27,196 bases of DNA from CAYZYO01 sp964482585 (GTDB lineage: Bacteria > Bacillota > Syntrophomonadia > Syntrophomonadales > Syntrophomonadaceae), in contig CAYZYO010000013.1 in the NCBI GenBank assembly GCA_964482585.1, positions 1 through 27,196 on the forward strand. Direction: 5' to 3'. Made by a program: the position numbers and the translations under genes. Each line of letters begins with the position of its first letter. Position 1 is the stretch's first letter. Below are positions 9,467 through 17,547 of this stretch, piece after piece. The notes under the pieces are model-generated. The model ran no database searches. It worked only from the letters and a program-made list of their open reading frames with translations, and was not told where the DNA came from.

Positions 9467-9715
9467 ATGAGCAAAAACCAATTAAATCTGCAGGATGCCT
9501 TCTTGAACCAGGTTAGGAAGGATAAAATGCCGGTTACCATATATCTTGTTAATGGCTTTCAAATAAAAGGAATAGTCAAGGGTTTTGATAATTTTACGGT
9601 TGTAGTTGAACTTGACCAAAAACAACAGCTGGTTTATAAACATGCCATATCGACAGTAGCACCTCTAAGATCCCTGGGAATGCTTAATCTAGAAGCAAAA
9701 AATGAGAATGATTAG
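9467..9715 (+). CDS. hfq: RNA chaperone Hfq
   Basis: Hfq is a hexameric Sm-like protein that binds small RNAs and mRNA tails. The 82-residue protein contains an Sm1 segment (PVTIYLVNGFQIKGIVKGFD) and the diagnostic Sm2 motif YKHAIST. I placed the start at ATG 9467, giving MSKNQLNLQDAFL, the usual family N-terminus. The in-frame ATG at 9449 lies directly before the GGGGGA ribosome binding site (9451-9456) and would add six atypical residues. The C-terminal tail is short, as in other Gram-positive Hfq proteins. An intrinsic terminator starts at the stop codon, so this is the end of the mutS-hfq block. Confidence 0.97.
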   Translation: MSKNQLNLQDAFLNQVRKDKMPVTIYLVNGFQIKGIVKGFDNFTVVVELDQKQQLVYKHAISTVAPLRSLGMLNLEAKNEND

Positions 9716-9740
9716 CCCGGTTAGCCCGGGCTAATTTTTT
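9712..9740 (+). terminator. Intrinsic terminator after hfq
   Basis: An 8-bp GC-rich stem (9712-9719 with 9727-9734) is followed directly by six T residues (9735-9740). The hfq stop codon forms part of the left arm. An alternative tight palindrome, TTAGCCCGGGCTAA, at 9721-9734 uses the same right arm. This separates hfq from the membrane-protein genes downstream. Confidence 0.9.
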
Positions 9741-9858
9741 AATACAGGAGTTATCACCACTCCTATATGCATAATCCCGTTTATACTCTGGTTAATGGAT
9801 GCTTATATTGGCAATAATAGTTATAGGACTGACCTCCAGGGTAAAAAGGGGATTTATT

Positions 9859-10638
9859 GTGCATACATCTTCATCTCAGATAGTACGCCGTCCAAAAGTC
9901 AAATTGACTTCCTATAATGTTAATTATTTTCATCTGCGAAATCCGTGGATTGTCGCCTGGTGGTCTCTTGCTTATCCTGGTTTTGGACACTTAACATTGG
10001 GAAGTGTAGCCAAGGGGATTTTTGTCTTTTCTGGAGAGATGTTAGTGAATTATATGGCCCATATCAATTCGGCCATAGTCTATAGTTTTACCGGAAACTT
10101 TCAACAGGCAAAAGATATCTTAGATACTCAATGGCTTCTTGTCTATATTGGAATTCTGGTTTTTGCAATCTGGGATAGCTACCGCATTACTATTGAAACT
10201 AATAAACTCTCGGTATTGGCTGATCGCGAATATGCATCTATCATTCCCACGGCACTTGGGAAGGCTTCAATCAATGCTCTTGACAAGCGGAATCCCTGGA
10301 TATCTGCTGCATGGTCTATAATCCTTCCCGGCTTGGGTCAGTTGTATAATTCTGAAACCATTAAGGCTGTCTTTCTATTAGTACTCGGAGGGTTTATTCT
10401 TGTTTTTTCACATGCTCTTCAGGCAATTGGATATACTGCGTTAGGGAATTTCCAGCAGGCCAAGGCTATTGTAAACTGGCAGTGGCTTTTAAATTTTCCA
10501 TCATTCTTTGTTTTTGCGATCTGGGATGCTTATCAAAGTACAGTAAATTTAAACAAGCTGTTTGATATTGAACAGGCCCAGTTTTTTAAAAATAAGTATC
10601 AAAATCCTGGTTTTAAAAAACCGGTCCTGGGAGGTTAA
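9859..10638 (+). CDS. Multi-pass membrane protein made of two tandem homologous halves, unknown function
   Basis: I do not recognise the family with confidence. The protein is an internal duplication. The first half begins NPWIVAWWSLAYPGFGHL and contains GNFQQAKDIL, QWLL and FAIWDSY. The second begins NPWISAAWSIILPGLGQL and contains GNFQQAKAIV, QWLL and FAIWDAY. Each half has an NPW-PG(F/L)G turn reminiscent of small TM2/DUF5683-like membrane domains, plus two or three hydrophobic segments, so the whole protein probably spans the membrane four to six times. I chose GTG at 9859, which has AAGGGG seven bases upstream. An in-frame ATG at 9799 would add a hydrophobic N-terminal stretch but lacks a ribosome binding site. 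It starts a separate three-gene cluster after the hfq terminator; the next gene follows four bases later. Confidence 0.7.
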   Translation: MHTSSSQIVRRPKVKLTSYNVNYFHLRNPWIVAWWSLAYPGFGHLTLGSVAKGIFVFSGEMLVNYMAHINSAIVYSFTGNFQQAKDILDTQWLLVYIGILVFAIWDSYRITIETNKLSVLADREYASIIPTALGKASINALDKRNPWISAAWSIILPGLGQLYNSETIKAVFLLVLGGFILVFSHALQAIGYTALGNFQQAKAIVNWQWLLNFPSFFVFAIWDAYQSTVNLNKLFDIEQAQFFKNKYQNPGFKKPVLGG

Positions 10639-10641
10639 ACC

Positions 10642-11097
10642 GTGTATGTATTAGCTTCATTTAATTACAGTTTTCATACTGAACTAGCGGTCAGTGAGCT
10701 GGTTGAAAAGGGAGTGAAAAACGAACAGATTTTAGCTCTGCCTTTAGAACTCAGGGGAGAGCCCCGCCGGATTATGGATACTATCCATCATTCTGACGGA
10801 GTCAGTATGATAGATGGTGGAGCAGTACTGGGAGCTGTGTTTATGATCCTGGGCGTTATCTACGGTTTCATCCTGGACTGGGGTCCGATAATATGGGGAC
10901 TAATAGGTTTAGCCGCCGGGTTTCTCTCCGGATGTCTGATAGATTGTTTCTGGGGTAAAGCCAGGCAGTCAAAAAACCGCCGTAAAGAATCAATGGGGGA
11001 AGTTATTGTCCTGGTCAACTGCCGGGATGATCAATTAGAAATGGTTAAAGAGACTCTTTGGGGACACCTGGCTTTAGGGCTGGCAGTATTTCAGTAA
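10642..11097 (+). CDS. Small glycine-rich membrane hairpin protein, unknown function
   Basis: This 151-residue protein was not assigned to a named family. It has three parts. The N-terminus (YVLASFNYSFHTELAVSELV) looks like a beta-alpha unit. The middle (about residues 54-105) is a glycine-rich hydrophobic hairpin, including GGAVLGAVFMILGVIYGFI and GLIGLAAGFLSGCLID. The C-terminal beta strand (GEVIVLVNC) is followed by a helix. This resembles the layout of GSP17M/DUF1269-type proteins, in which a glycine hairpin is flanked by ferredoxin-like halves, but I see no diagnostic motif. The start is GTG at 10642 behind GGGAGGT (10629-10635), four bases after the preceding stop, so it is co-transcribed with the duplicated membrane protein. 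Confidence 0.65.
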   Translation: MYVLASFNYSFHTELAVSELVEKGVKNEQILALPLELRGEPRRIMDTIHHSDGVSMIDGGAVLGAVFMILGVIYGFILDWGPIIWGLIGLAAGFLSGCLIDCFWGKARQSKNRRKESMGEVIVLVNCRDDQLEMVKETLWGHLALGLAVFQ

Positions 11098-11114
11098 AGG
11101 AGAATCAGTTATTA

Positions 11115-11663
11115 ATGAATGGAAAAATCGCATCTGATGCAGTTATTCAATCATTAGAAAAGGAGTTAACCAACCTCAGGGTTGAAAACTGGATGAATGA
11201 GGTTGTTTTTCACTGGCAGTGGTGGCTGCTGCTAGCAGTCCTTATAGTACCCTGGTTAATATGGTGGAAATACGTAGATAGGAAGCACCTGCTGGAAATT
11301 TTCACAGTAGGTACAGTAATAATAATCCTATCCTCGTATTTAGATGGGATATTAACTCAGTACGAGTTATGGCATTATCATTTTATGGTTCTACCTTTTT
11401 TGCCATGCTTTCTTACAGCTGATTTATCACTCCTGCCTGTAGTCTACATGTTTGTTTACCAGTTTTTTTGCTCCTTTAAGCGTTTTCTGCTGGCTATGAC
11501 AATTGTGTCAGGTTTTCTAGCCTTTGCCGGAGAACCGTTTTTAATGTGGATAGACGTCTATGAAATGCACGGCTGGGAACACTATTACTCGTTTCCTATT
11601 TATATAGCCATAGGAATTATAGCCAGGTGGCTGGCAAGAACCCTGGCAGCTAAACAGGAATAA
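11115..11663 (+). CDS. CBO0543-like multi-pass membrane protein
   Basis: This is a predicted integral membrane protein of about 182 residues with five or so hydrophobic segments. The first covers WWLLLAVLIVPWLIWW and the last FPIYIAIGIIARWLA. The overall pattern (an N-terminal WQWWLL segment, a WHYH-type motif in a mid-loop, and a C-terminal HYYSFPIY) matches what I recall of the Firmicutes CBO0543 family, which has no established function. I chose ATG 11115: the overlapping upstream frame from 11058 would begin inside the preceding gene, while AAAGGAG at 11096-11102 lies upstream of 11115. That ribosome binding site overlaps the preceding stop codon, so expression is probably coupled. Family name from memory; function unknown. 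Confidence 0.65.
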   Translation: MNGKIASDAVIQSLEKELTNLRVENWMNEVVFHWQWWLLLAVLIVPWLIWWKYVDRKHLLEIFTVGTVIIILSSYLDGILTQYELWHYHFMVLPFLPCFLTADLSLLPVVYMFVYQFFCSFKRFLLAMTIVSGFLAFAGEPFLMWIDVYEMHGWEHYYSFPIYIAIGIIARWLARTLAAKQE

Positions 11664-11695
11664 TTAAGAATAGAAAACAGCAGTAAATCGGATAG

Positions 11696-11729
11696 AAAAA
11701 CTCAACCGGCGGGGGCCTTTTAAGAGTTT
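11696..11729 (-). terminator. Probable terminator of the trehalose operon
   Basis: Read on the minus strand, an AAACTC/GAGTTT stem (11,724-11,729 with 11,698-11,703) encloses a GC-rich core (GGC with GCC) and ends in a run of T residues (11,696-11,700 as A on the plus strand). It lies 23 bases past the beta-phosphoglucomutase stop. The stem has internal mismatches, so it is weaker than the hfq terminator. Confidence 0.4.
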
Positions 11730-11751
11730 GGTATAATATTGTCTGGGTGTA

Positions 11752-12399
11752 TTAATCCGCGTTTAATACAATTAGCAATAAATCTGAAAAATTTTGAAGA
11801 TTATAGTGAGCCAGATTGTATCTGGTGCCGTTGTTGATGGCAGCACAATCCATATTAGCTGCTAGAGCTGCCAGGATACCAGATTTAGAATCTTCGACCA
11901 CCAGACATGATTGGGGTTTGATGTTTAGAAATTTACTTGCTTTCATAAATACTTCAGGGTCAGGCTTGGAACGGATTATATTGGTGCCATCCGAAACTGC
12001 ATCAAAGTAATCTTCCAAGCATAGCTGTTTTAAGATGAATTTAGCATTTTTACTGGAGGAACCTATAGCCAGAAGTACCCCATGGGATTTTAGTCTATCC
12101 ATGGTTTTTTTCACCTCGGGACTGAGGTCTTTAGGGGACATATTTTTAAGTAGACTCCGGTACAGATCATTCTTTTTACTGGTATAGTATTCTTTTTTCG
12201 CCTCATTAAGCTCTGCCGGATAGGATTCTAGAATTATATCCAGGCTTTTCCGGCGGCTGATTCCACGCAAACGGTTATTTATATCCTCATCAAAATAAAC
12301 CCCTAATTCGGCAGCTATCTGTTTCCAAGCCCAATAGTGATGTTGGTCGGTATCACAAATAACCCCATCTAGATCAAAAATAACTGCTTTATATTTCAT
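11752..12399 (-). CDS. pgmB: Beta-phosphoglucomutase (HAD family)
   Basis: This enzyme converts beta-D-glucose 1-phosphate to glucose 6-phosphate. The N-terminus MKYKAVIFDLDGVICDTDQ contains the HAD nucleophile D9 and acid/base D11. The segment ending RLRGISRRKS matches the phosphate-binding cap loop typical of beta-phosphoglucomutases. GSSSKNAKFIL, SKPDPEVF and VVEDSKSGI supply HAD motifs II-IV. I used the ATG at 12,399 because AAAGGA lies about ten bases upstream; a TTG nine bases earlier is too close to that site. It is the last gene of the minus-strand operon, directly downstream of a GH65 phosphorylase whose product would be beta-glucose 1-phosphate, which strengthens the assignment over generic HAD phosphatase. 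Confidence 0.92.
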   Translation of the reverse strand: MKYKAVIFDLDGVICDTDQHHYWAWKQIAAELGVYFDEDINNRLRGISRRKSLDIILESYPAELNEAKKEYYTSKKNDLYRSLLKNMSPKDLSPEVKKTMDRLKSHGVLLAIGSSSKNAKFILKQLCLEDYFDAVSDGTNIIRSKPDPEVFMKASKFLNIKPQSCLVVEDSKSGILAALAANMDCAAINNGTRYNLAHYNLQNFSDLLLIVLNAD

Positions 12400-12426
12400 T
12401 ACCGCCAAATCCTTTCGCTTAATAGC

Positions 12427-14706
12427 TTATCGAGAGATAGTAAGTCTGTCGCTTAAAAGGTATTCCTTTCCATAAACAAATATCTTTTTCTCCTTACCGT
12501 ATTCAAGGGTAAATGAACATTCATTTTCTTTAACCTGAACTATAATCCAGCTGCCTTCAAAACATATTTTAAAACTGTAAGCAGTCCAGGTTTTAGGTAT
12601 AGCCGGAGCAAAATGTATTCCATCTTCTTTAAGCCGAAAACCTCCGAAACCATAGACTATAACCATATAACTGCCGCCCATATTGGCTGCATGAATACCA
12701 TCTTGAGTGTTTTTATGCATATTATCCAGATCTAATCGAGCTGTAATATTAAAATAGTCTAGAGCCAGGTCTAGTAATCCCAACCGGGCAGCCATAATAC
12801 TATAAATGCAGGTGGAAAGGGAAGAGTCATGGGTAGTAATTTTTTGATAATATTCAAACGAATTCAGTATAGTTTCTGCAGATTGGGCATCTTCTAAAAT
12901 GAAATGGGCCATAACTGTATCCGCCTGTTTACATATCTGGTGCCGATATATATGTAAGGGATGATAATGCAGCAGCAAAGGATATTTATCTTCCGGAATT
13001 TTATCAATATCCCATATTTTTTTGTGCAGGAAAGAATCATCCTGGGGATTGATTTTCAGGTTTTCGTCATAAGGTAGATACATATTCCTGGCTGCTCGCT
13101 CGAATTCTTCAATTTCGTGAAGTTCTAGTTGTATCTTGTCTTCTAATGTACTTAAGCGGTTAGTGTTTTTCAATAAATAATAAAACTTTACCGCCCAGTT
13201 TAAATGGTATTGAGTCAGGACATTGGTATAATAGTTGTTATTTACGATACAGGTATATTCATCAGGTCCAGTAACTCCATTAATATGAAACTGTCCTTTA
13301 TGAAAATGGCCTACATCCAACCACAAACGAGCAGTCTCGAAAATAATTTCCGCACCTATGACCTGGATAAAATCTATATCTTTGGTTGCCAAATAATAGG
13401 CAATTATGGAGTAAGCAATATCACCGTTGATATGATATTGGGCAGAACCGGCCGGGAAAAAACCCGAGCATTCACAACCCATAATAGTTCGCCAGGGATA
13501 AAGGGCCCCGTTTTTATGTCCCATAATTCTGGCGTTTTCCCGGGCCATATCCAGGGTGGCATAACGGTACTCAATAAGGGTTTTAGAAATAGAAGAATCA
13601 GTAATGGTGAAAAAAGGATGAATGTACATCTCTGAATCCCAGAAATACTGACCCTCATAACCGTCGCCGCTTAAACCTTTAGGTGCTATATTACTGTATT
13701 TATTTTTGCCTACTGATTGAATTAATTGATATAGGTTAAAACGAATAGCATTGTTCAGTTGTACATCACCTTCGATTTCAACCATGCATTTATGCCAATA
13801 AGCTGCCAGATAAGCGGCTTGTTTTTTATACAATTCTTCTAACGGTGTAGAGAGAGCCTGAGTTATCTCTTTTTCTGCCTGTAATCTGCAGTTATCGTAA
13901 CGGATAGAATCACAGAACACGGCATATTTTATAAGTCTTATTTTTTCTCCTGCTTTAGCCTTGATATCATATCGACAGATTGAGGCATCATTATATACTA
14001 TAAACTCCTGCTGGTGCTGATTAGATAATTCATTTTTCACACAACTGCAAAGCATCAAGCCTGATTTTGACGTTTTGGATGAGATATAAGATGCACCATC
14101 TTTAATTTCACAGCTAAATGGAGTTAGATATTGAAAACACTCATCAGCAATACGAGGATCAGTAGGGTTAGTATAATTTAAAACCGATCCATTATGAACT
14201 GATTCAATAACTACCTGACCGGAGAAGTTTAACAGTTCTACTTCATATTCAATAGTGAACAGGGAAAGTTGCTCAAAAGAGGCCATGCGAATAACCTTTA
14301 AATGTATTTGTTTTCCTTGAGGAGAACGCCATTTAACATTTCTAACGGTTATTCCTTGCTTCATGTCTAGAGATAATCTGCTTTCTAATACGGTTCCACT
14401 AAACATGCTGAAATCTTCACCATCAAAACTTATCTTGATGATTTGAGTATTGGCTACGTTTAAAATAGTTTGCTTTTCATCTACTAAGCCATATAGTCTT
14501 TCTGCCTGAGGTTGTTTTGCATAGTCATAAAACCCATTGATATATTGACTTGGGGTAAAATTGTATTCTGCAGGGTAGCCTTCTTCGAAATCGTAACGAA
14601 TTCCTATATATCCATTAGCATTATGGAAAAGGACCTCATTTAGATTCAACTGATACCTATCTAAAGGGTAGTTGATCAATTCGTAAATAAAATCTGTATT
14701 TTGCAT
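12427..14706 (-). CDS. GH65 family disaccharide phosphorylase, probably trehalose phosphorylase
   Basis: This is a 759-residue glycoside hydrolase family 65 phosphorylase. These inverting enzymes split an alpha-glucosyl disaccharide with phosphate, giving beta-glucose 1-phosphate and glucose. The order of parts is an N-terminal beta-sandwich (LNLNEVLFHNANGYIGIR), an (alpha/alpha)6 catalytic barrel with YFWDSEMYIHPFF and MGHKNGALYPW, and the catalytic glutamate E483 in GVTGPDEYTC. A C-terminal beta domain closes the protein. Length is usual for the family. GH65 members act on maltose, trehalose, kojibiose or nigerose, and motifs alone do not settle which. The upstream trehalose-6-phosphate synthase/phosphatase gene and downstream beta-phosphoglucomutase make trehalose the likeliest substrate. 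The ribosome binding site (TAGGTGA) overlaps the stop codon of the upstream gene, eight bases before the ATG, so translation is coupled. Confidence 0.92.
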   Translation of the reverse strand: MQNTDFIYELINYPLDRYQLNLNEVLFHNANGYIGIRYDFEEGYPAEYNFTPSQYINGFYDYAKQPQAERLYGLVDEKQTILNVANTQIIKISFDGEDFSMFSGTVLESRLSLDMKQGITVRNVKWRSPQGKQIHLKVIRMASFEQLSLFTIEYEVELLNFSGQVVIESVHNGSVLNYTNPTDPRIADECFQYLTPFSCEIKDGASYISSKTSKSGLMLCSCVKNELSNQHQQEFIVYNDASICRYDIKAKAGEKIRLIKYAVFCDSIRYDNCRLQAEKEITQALSTPLEELYKKQAAYLAAYWHKCMVEIEGDVQLNNAIRFNLYQLIQSVGKNKYSNIAPKGLSGDGYEGQYFWDSEMYIHPFFTITDSSISKTLIEYRYATLDMARENARIMGHKNGALYPWRTIMGCECSGFFPAGSAQYHINGDIAYSIIAYYLATKDIDFIQVIGAEIIFETARLWLDVGHFHKGQFHINGVTGPDEYTCIVNNNYYTNVLTQYHLNWAVKFYYLLKNTNRLSTLEDKIQLELHEIEEFERAARNMYLPYDENLKINPQDDSFLHKKIWDIDKIPEDKYPLLLHYHPLHIYRHQICKQADTVMAHFILEDAQSAETILNSFEYYQKITTHDSSLSTCIYSIMAARLGLLDLALDYFNITARLDLDNMHKNTQDGIHAANMGGSYMVIVYGFGGFRLKEDGIHFAPAIPKTWTAYSFKICFEGSWIIVQVKENECSFTLEYGKEKKIFVYGKEYLLSDRLTISR

Positions 14707-14714
14707 ATAATCAC

Positions 14715-16925
14715 CTATTGATTATTATTCATATTATTTATACTTACCAATTTGTTTAACAGCCTGCGCATAGACTGCCAGGATTTTAACTGGTATTTTG
14801 CATTAGTATCTTCTATTCCAATTTTAACCGAAAAAGAACCTGGTGGCAGGGATAAAAATAAATCCTCATCAGTATAATCGTCTCCGGCTCCGAGAATAAA
14901 ATCAAAATTATTATGCTGAATAAATAATGAGGATACATATCCTTTGTTAACTCGAGTATCTTTAACTTCCAGTACTTTGTTACCTTCCTGAAGCCCCAAG
15001 GTTGTAGATCGGGTTAGAGCCATAAGATTCTCTCTTATCTCACTCAACTTGACTGCCAGCATTTCCGGTTCACATTGCCGAAAATGCCAGGCAATAGAAT
15101 AGTCTTTTTCTTCAATAAAGGAACCTGGCGTTCGATCAGTATACGATACCAGTATAGGGCGAACCGAATCTTTCCAATCATTATCCAGTGATACGGTCAT
15201 AATCCATTCTTTTTCTTCTGGATTGCGCAGCCACAATCCATGTGAAGCTAGAATATGTATATTAAGGTCTTTAAACCATCTTTCCAGGATGTATTTATCG
15301 CGTCCCGAAACAATAACTACGGTATTTTTTGGATCATCTGCCAAATCCGATAATAGCATTCTTAATTCCTGATCCGGTTTAGCCTGTTCAGGAATGGATT
15401 TAAACCCCACCAGGGTACCATCATAGTCCAAAAAAAGTGCTCTGTTTTGCGATAGCCTATATGCGTTTTCTATTCTATAGGTGCGTTTTTCGATATCGCT
15501 TGCTGATATGCTTGGGGGTAAATCTGCAACGGTTGCATTTAAGGTAGTTAAAAACTCACTGGCCCAAAAATTAACATTATAACGCTGTAGACGTTTATGC
15601 ATCATTTTATTTTTAGCTATTTTTTCGTCCTGCGGCATTTCCAGGGCAGTTTTGATACCTGAAGCAATGGCATCACAATCATAAACATTAATAATAACCG
15701 CTTCAGATAATTCACTGGCTGCACCTGCGGTTTCACTAATAACCAGCATACCTTCGTAATCGGTCCGGGATGCAATATATTCTTTGGCTACTAGGTTCAT
15801 ACCATCTCTTAGTGGTGTTACTAGTAGAACATCAGCATGTCGATAAAAATATATTAAGTTTTTTTGGGTAAATGAACGGTAAAAAAACCAGATAGGCATC
15901 CATGAAACCGTGCCATATTTACCATTTAACTCGCTAACTGATTTTTCAATTTCTTGCAATAATTCCTCATAAAAATCGACCTCTTGCCGCGAAGGGGCTA
16001 CAATCAGGTAAAACCTAATTTTTTCATGATACTCCGGGTATTTATCAAGAAAGTGCCAAAAGGCTTTTATCCTTTGTGGGATGCCTTTTGTATAATCAAG
16101 GCGATCTACAGATAAAATAATTTTGTAGTCTTTTGCCTGTTCGGCAATTTCTGCAACTTCCTCCCACTCTTGCAAGGTATATTCTTTAGAAAAATAGTCA
16201 TAATCAATGCCCATAGGAAAAGCATCTACTAGAATATTTCTTCCTTCATAATTAATTTTATTAAAACTGTGTTCTAAACCTAATAGTCTGCGTACACTGC
16301 TGAGAAAGTGCCTTACATAATCGTAAGTATGAAACCCTATTAAATCTGCTGCTAAAAGACCTTTCAATACGGCTTTACGCCATACCAGCATTCTGAAGGT
16401 TTCAAAAGAAGGGAAGGGTATATGTAGAAAAAATCCGACTTTAGTATGGGGATACTTTTCTTTAATCAGCTGAGGTAATAACATTAATTGATAATCGTGT
16501 ATCCATATGATGTCGCCTTCTTCGACGATGGACTCGAGTACCTGAAAAAATTTATGGTTCACTTTCTGATAGGCTATCCAGGGTAGCAATTGGTTTTGGG
16601 TTTTATGGGTGAAATAATGAAATAGAGGCCATATGGTGTTATTACAAAATCCATAATAGTATTCATCAATTTCTTGCATCGATAGAAAAACAGGCAAACA
16701 TTGATAGTCGTTTTTTAGCTGGTTGAGAATGAGATTTTTATCCTCAATAGTGAGTTCTTCTTCGGCTAAGCCCAGCCATCCTATCCAAATACTACCCGAT
16801 TGCTGGTGATAGCTTTTCAACCCAGTAGCAAGCCCACCGATACTTTCGTTATACTCAAAACCAACTGTTCCTTTTTTAATTGTTACTGGTAAACGATTGG
16901 AAACAAATATTATTCTTTTTCTCAT
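14715..16925 (-). CDS. Fused trehalose-6-phosphate synthase / trehalose-6-phosphate phosphatase
   Basis: This bifunctional enzyme makes trehalose from UDP-glucose (or another NDP-glucose) and glucose 6-phosphate. The N-terminal GT20 synthase domain (about 1-470) has IIFVSNRLPV, GGLATGL, WIHDYQLMLLP, FFLHIPFPSFE and DRLDYTKGIPQR, with R275 and K280 at the nucleotide-sugar site, followed by TPLRDGMNLVAKEY. The C-terminal HAD phosphatase domain (about 490-735) has DYDGT with D500 and D502, VIVSGRD, LASHGLWLR, and GAGDDYTDEDLF. Both active sites look intact. I used the ATG at 16,925, which has GGAG eight bases upstream; a GTG nine bases earlier overlaps that site. It is the first gene of the operon, behind a strong promoter. 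Fused bacterial enzymes exist but separate OtsA and OtsB proteins are commoner. Confidence 0.95.
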   Translation of the reverse strand: MRKRIIFVSNRLPVTIKKGTVGFEYNESIGGLATGLKSYHQQSGSIWIGWLGLAEEELTIEDKNLILNQLKNDYQCLPVFLSMQEIDEYYYGFCNNTIWPLFHYFTHKTQNQLLPWIAYQKVNHKFFQVLESIVEEGDIIWIHDYQLMLLPQLIKEKYPHTKVGFFLHIPFPSFETFRMLVWRKAVLKGLLAADLIGFHTYDYVRHFLSSVRRLLGLEHSFNKINYEGRNILVDAFPMGIDYDYFSKEYTLQEWEEVAEIAEQAKDYKIILSVDRLDYTKGIPQRIKAFWHFLDKYPEYHEKIRFYLIVAPSRQEVDFYEELLQEIEKSVSELNGKYGTVSWMPIWFFYRSFTQKNLIYFYRHADVLLVTPLRDGMNLVAKEYIASRTDYEGMLVISETAGAASELSEAVIINVYDCDAIASGIKTALEMPQDEKIAKNKMMHKRLQRYNVNFWASEFLTTLNATVADLPPSISASDIEKRTYRIENAYRLSQNRALFLDYDGTLVGFKSIPEQAKPDQELRMLLSDLADDPKNTVVIVSGRDKYILERWFKDLNIHILASHGLWLRNPEEKEWIMTVSLDNDWKDSVRPILVSYTDRTPGSFIEEKDYSIAWHFRQCEPEMLAVKLSEIRENLMALTRSTTLGLQEGNKVLEVKDTRVNKGYVSSLFIQHNNFDFILGAGDDYTDEDLFLSLPPGSFSVKIGIEDTNAKYQLKSWQSMRRLLNKLVSINNMNNNQ

Positions 16926-16954
16926 GATATACACTCCATATCTGGTATATGTTC

Positions 16955-16983
16955 ATTTTAGATAACATTACTTAAAAGGTCAA
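16955..16983 (-). promoter_or_regulatory. Sigma-A promoter of the trehalose operon
   Basis: On the minus strand, TTGACC (16,983-16,978) is separated by exactly 17 bases from TAAAAT (16,960-16,955). The first gene begins about 30 bases downstream, with GGAG before its ATG. ATAACAT/ATGTTAT inverted segments lie within and just upstream of the promoter (16,962-16,968 and 16,991-16,997) and could be an operator, but this is only suggestive. Confidence 0.7.
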
Positions 16984-17058
16984 AACATTGATGTTATTAG
17001 ATTACGTCAAAATAATTTGGGTTTTTAAAATAAATAATCTCCTAGGGTTATTTTGGCA

Positions 17059-17128
17059 AAGAACTCCTGATAACATCATTTAACCACGAAACAGATTAAA
17101 TTGATAGTTCACTTCTGAAGGAGTTCTT
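17059..17128. repeat. 9-bp inverted repeat in the trehalose-arcC intergenic region
   Basis: AAGAACTCC (17,059-17,067) and GGAGTTCTT (17,120-17,128) are perfect inverse complements 52 bases apart. No ORF lies between them. The 622-base gap between the trehalose operon and arcC also contains the operon promoter and the second copy of the two-hairpin repeat. I see nothing else coding in it. Confidence 0.35.
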
Positions 17129-17254
17129 ATTGTATTCTTAAAGCTACTATTACTATATTGATAGTACGAAAATAGATGCTTAATGTAATCACCTTACTTA
17201 GATAAGTTGGCCATGCACTGGTTTCGGGAAAACCGCAGCAACCGGATAGAACCG

Positions 17255-17356
17255 TAGAGGCGACTTCAGTCGACGCTCTGACACTCTGAATTCCGGCTGG
17301 CCGGAGACTGAAGTCTCATCTACGATACAAGATTGGAATTTTTGTAGTGGAATTTG
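17255..17356. repeat. Dispersed two-hairpin intergenic repeat, copy 2
   Basis: The layout repeats that of 13-110. The first hairpin is a CGACT/AGTCG stem with 2-base loop (17,261-17,265 with 17,268-17,272). A linker follows, then a GAGACT/AGTCTC hairpin (17,304-17,309 with 17,312-17,317), then the tail (17,318-17,356). The segment GCCGGAGACTGAAGTCTC and the tail with GATACAAG and GGAATTTTT match copy 1 at most positions. The first hairpin has diverged in sequence but kept its pairing, as expected if structure is selected or if the element is a small mobile repeat. Confidence 0.65.
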
Positions 17357-17365
17357 TTAAAAAAC

Positions 17366-17395
17366 TTGTCGCCTGGAGAAGGAATCTATTATACA
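17366..17395 (+). promoter_or_regulatory. Possible promoter upstream of arcC
   Basis: TTGTCG (17,366-17,371) is followed after 18 bases by TATACA (17,390-17,395). It lies just past the hairpin repeat and about 150 bases before the arcC start, which would leave a long leader. Match to consensus is moderate. Confidence 0.3.
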
Positions 17396-17547
17396 TTGAA
17401 GAATAAATATTTTTCGGGGGCATACCACATTCCTCTCTGTGTAAAGTTGAATACAGATTGGCATACTGTGATTAAGACCTGCTTAAATTTCAGATTAAGA
17501 AGGAGTGCCCTTAAATTATTTATATTACTAGATAAGGGAGAGAGGAT

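Noticed and set aside
11729..11737. TGGTATAAT extended -10 on the plus strand after the membrane cluster
   Set aside because: It points into the antisense of the beta-phosphoglucomutase gene with no plus-strand gene to serve, so it is probably a chance match.
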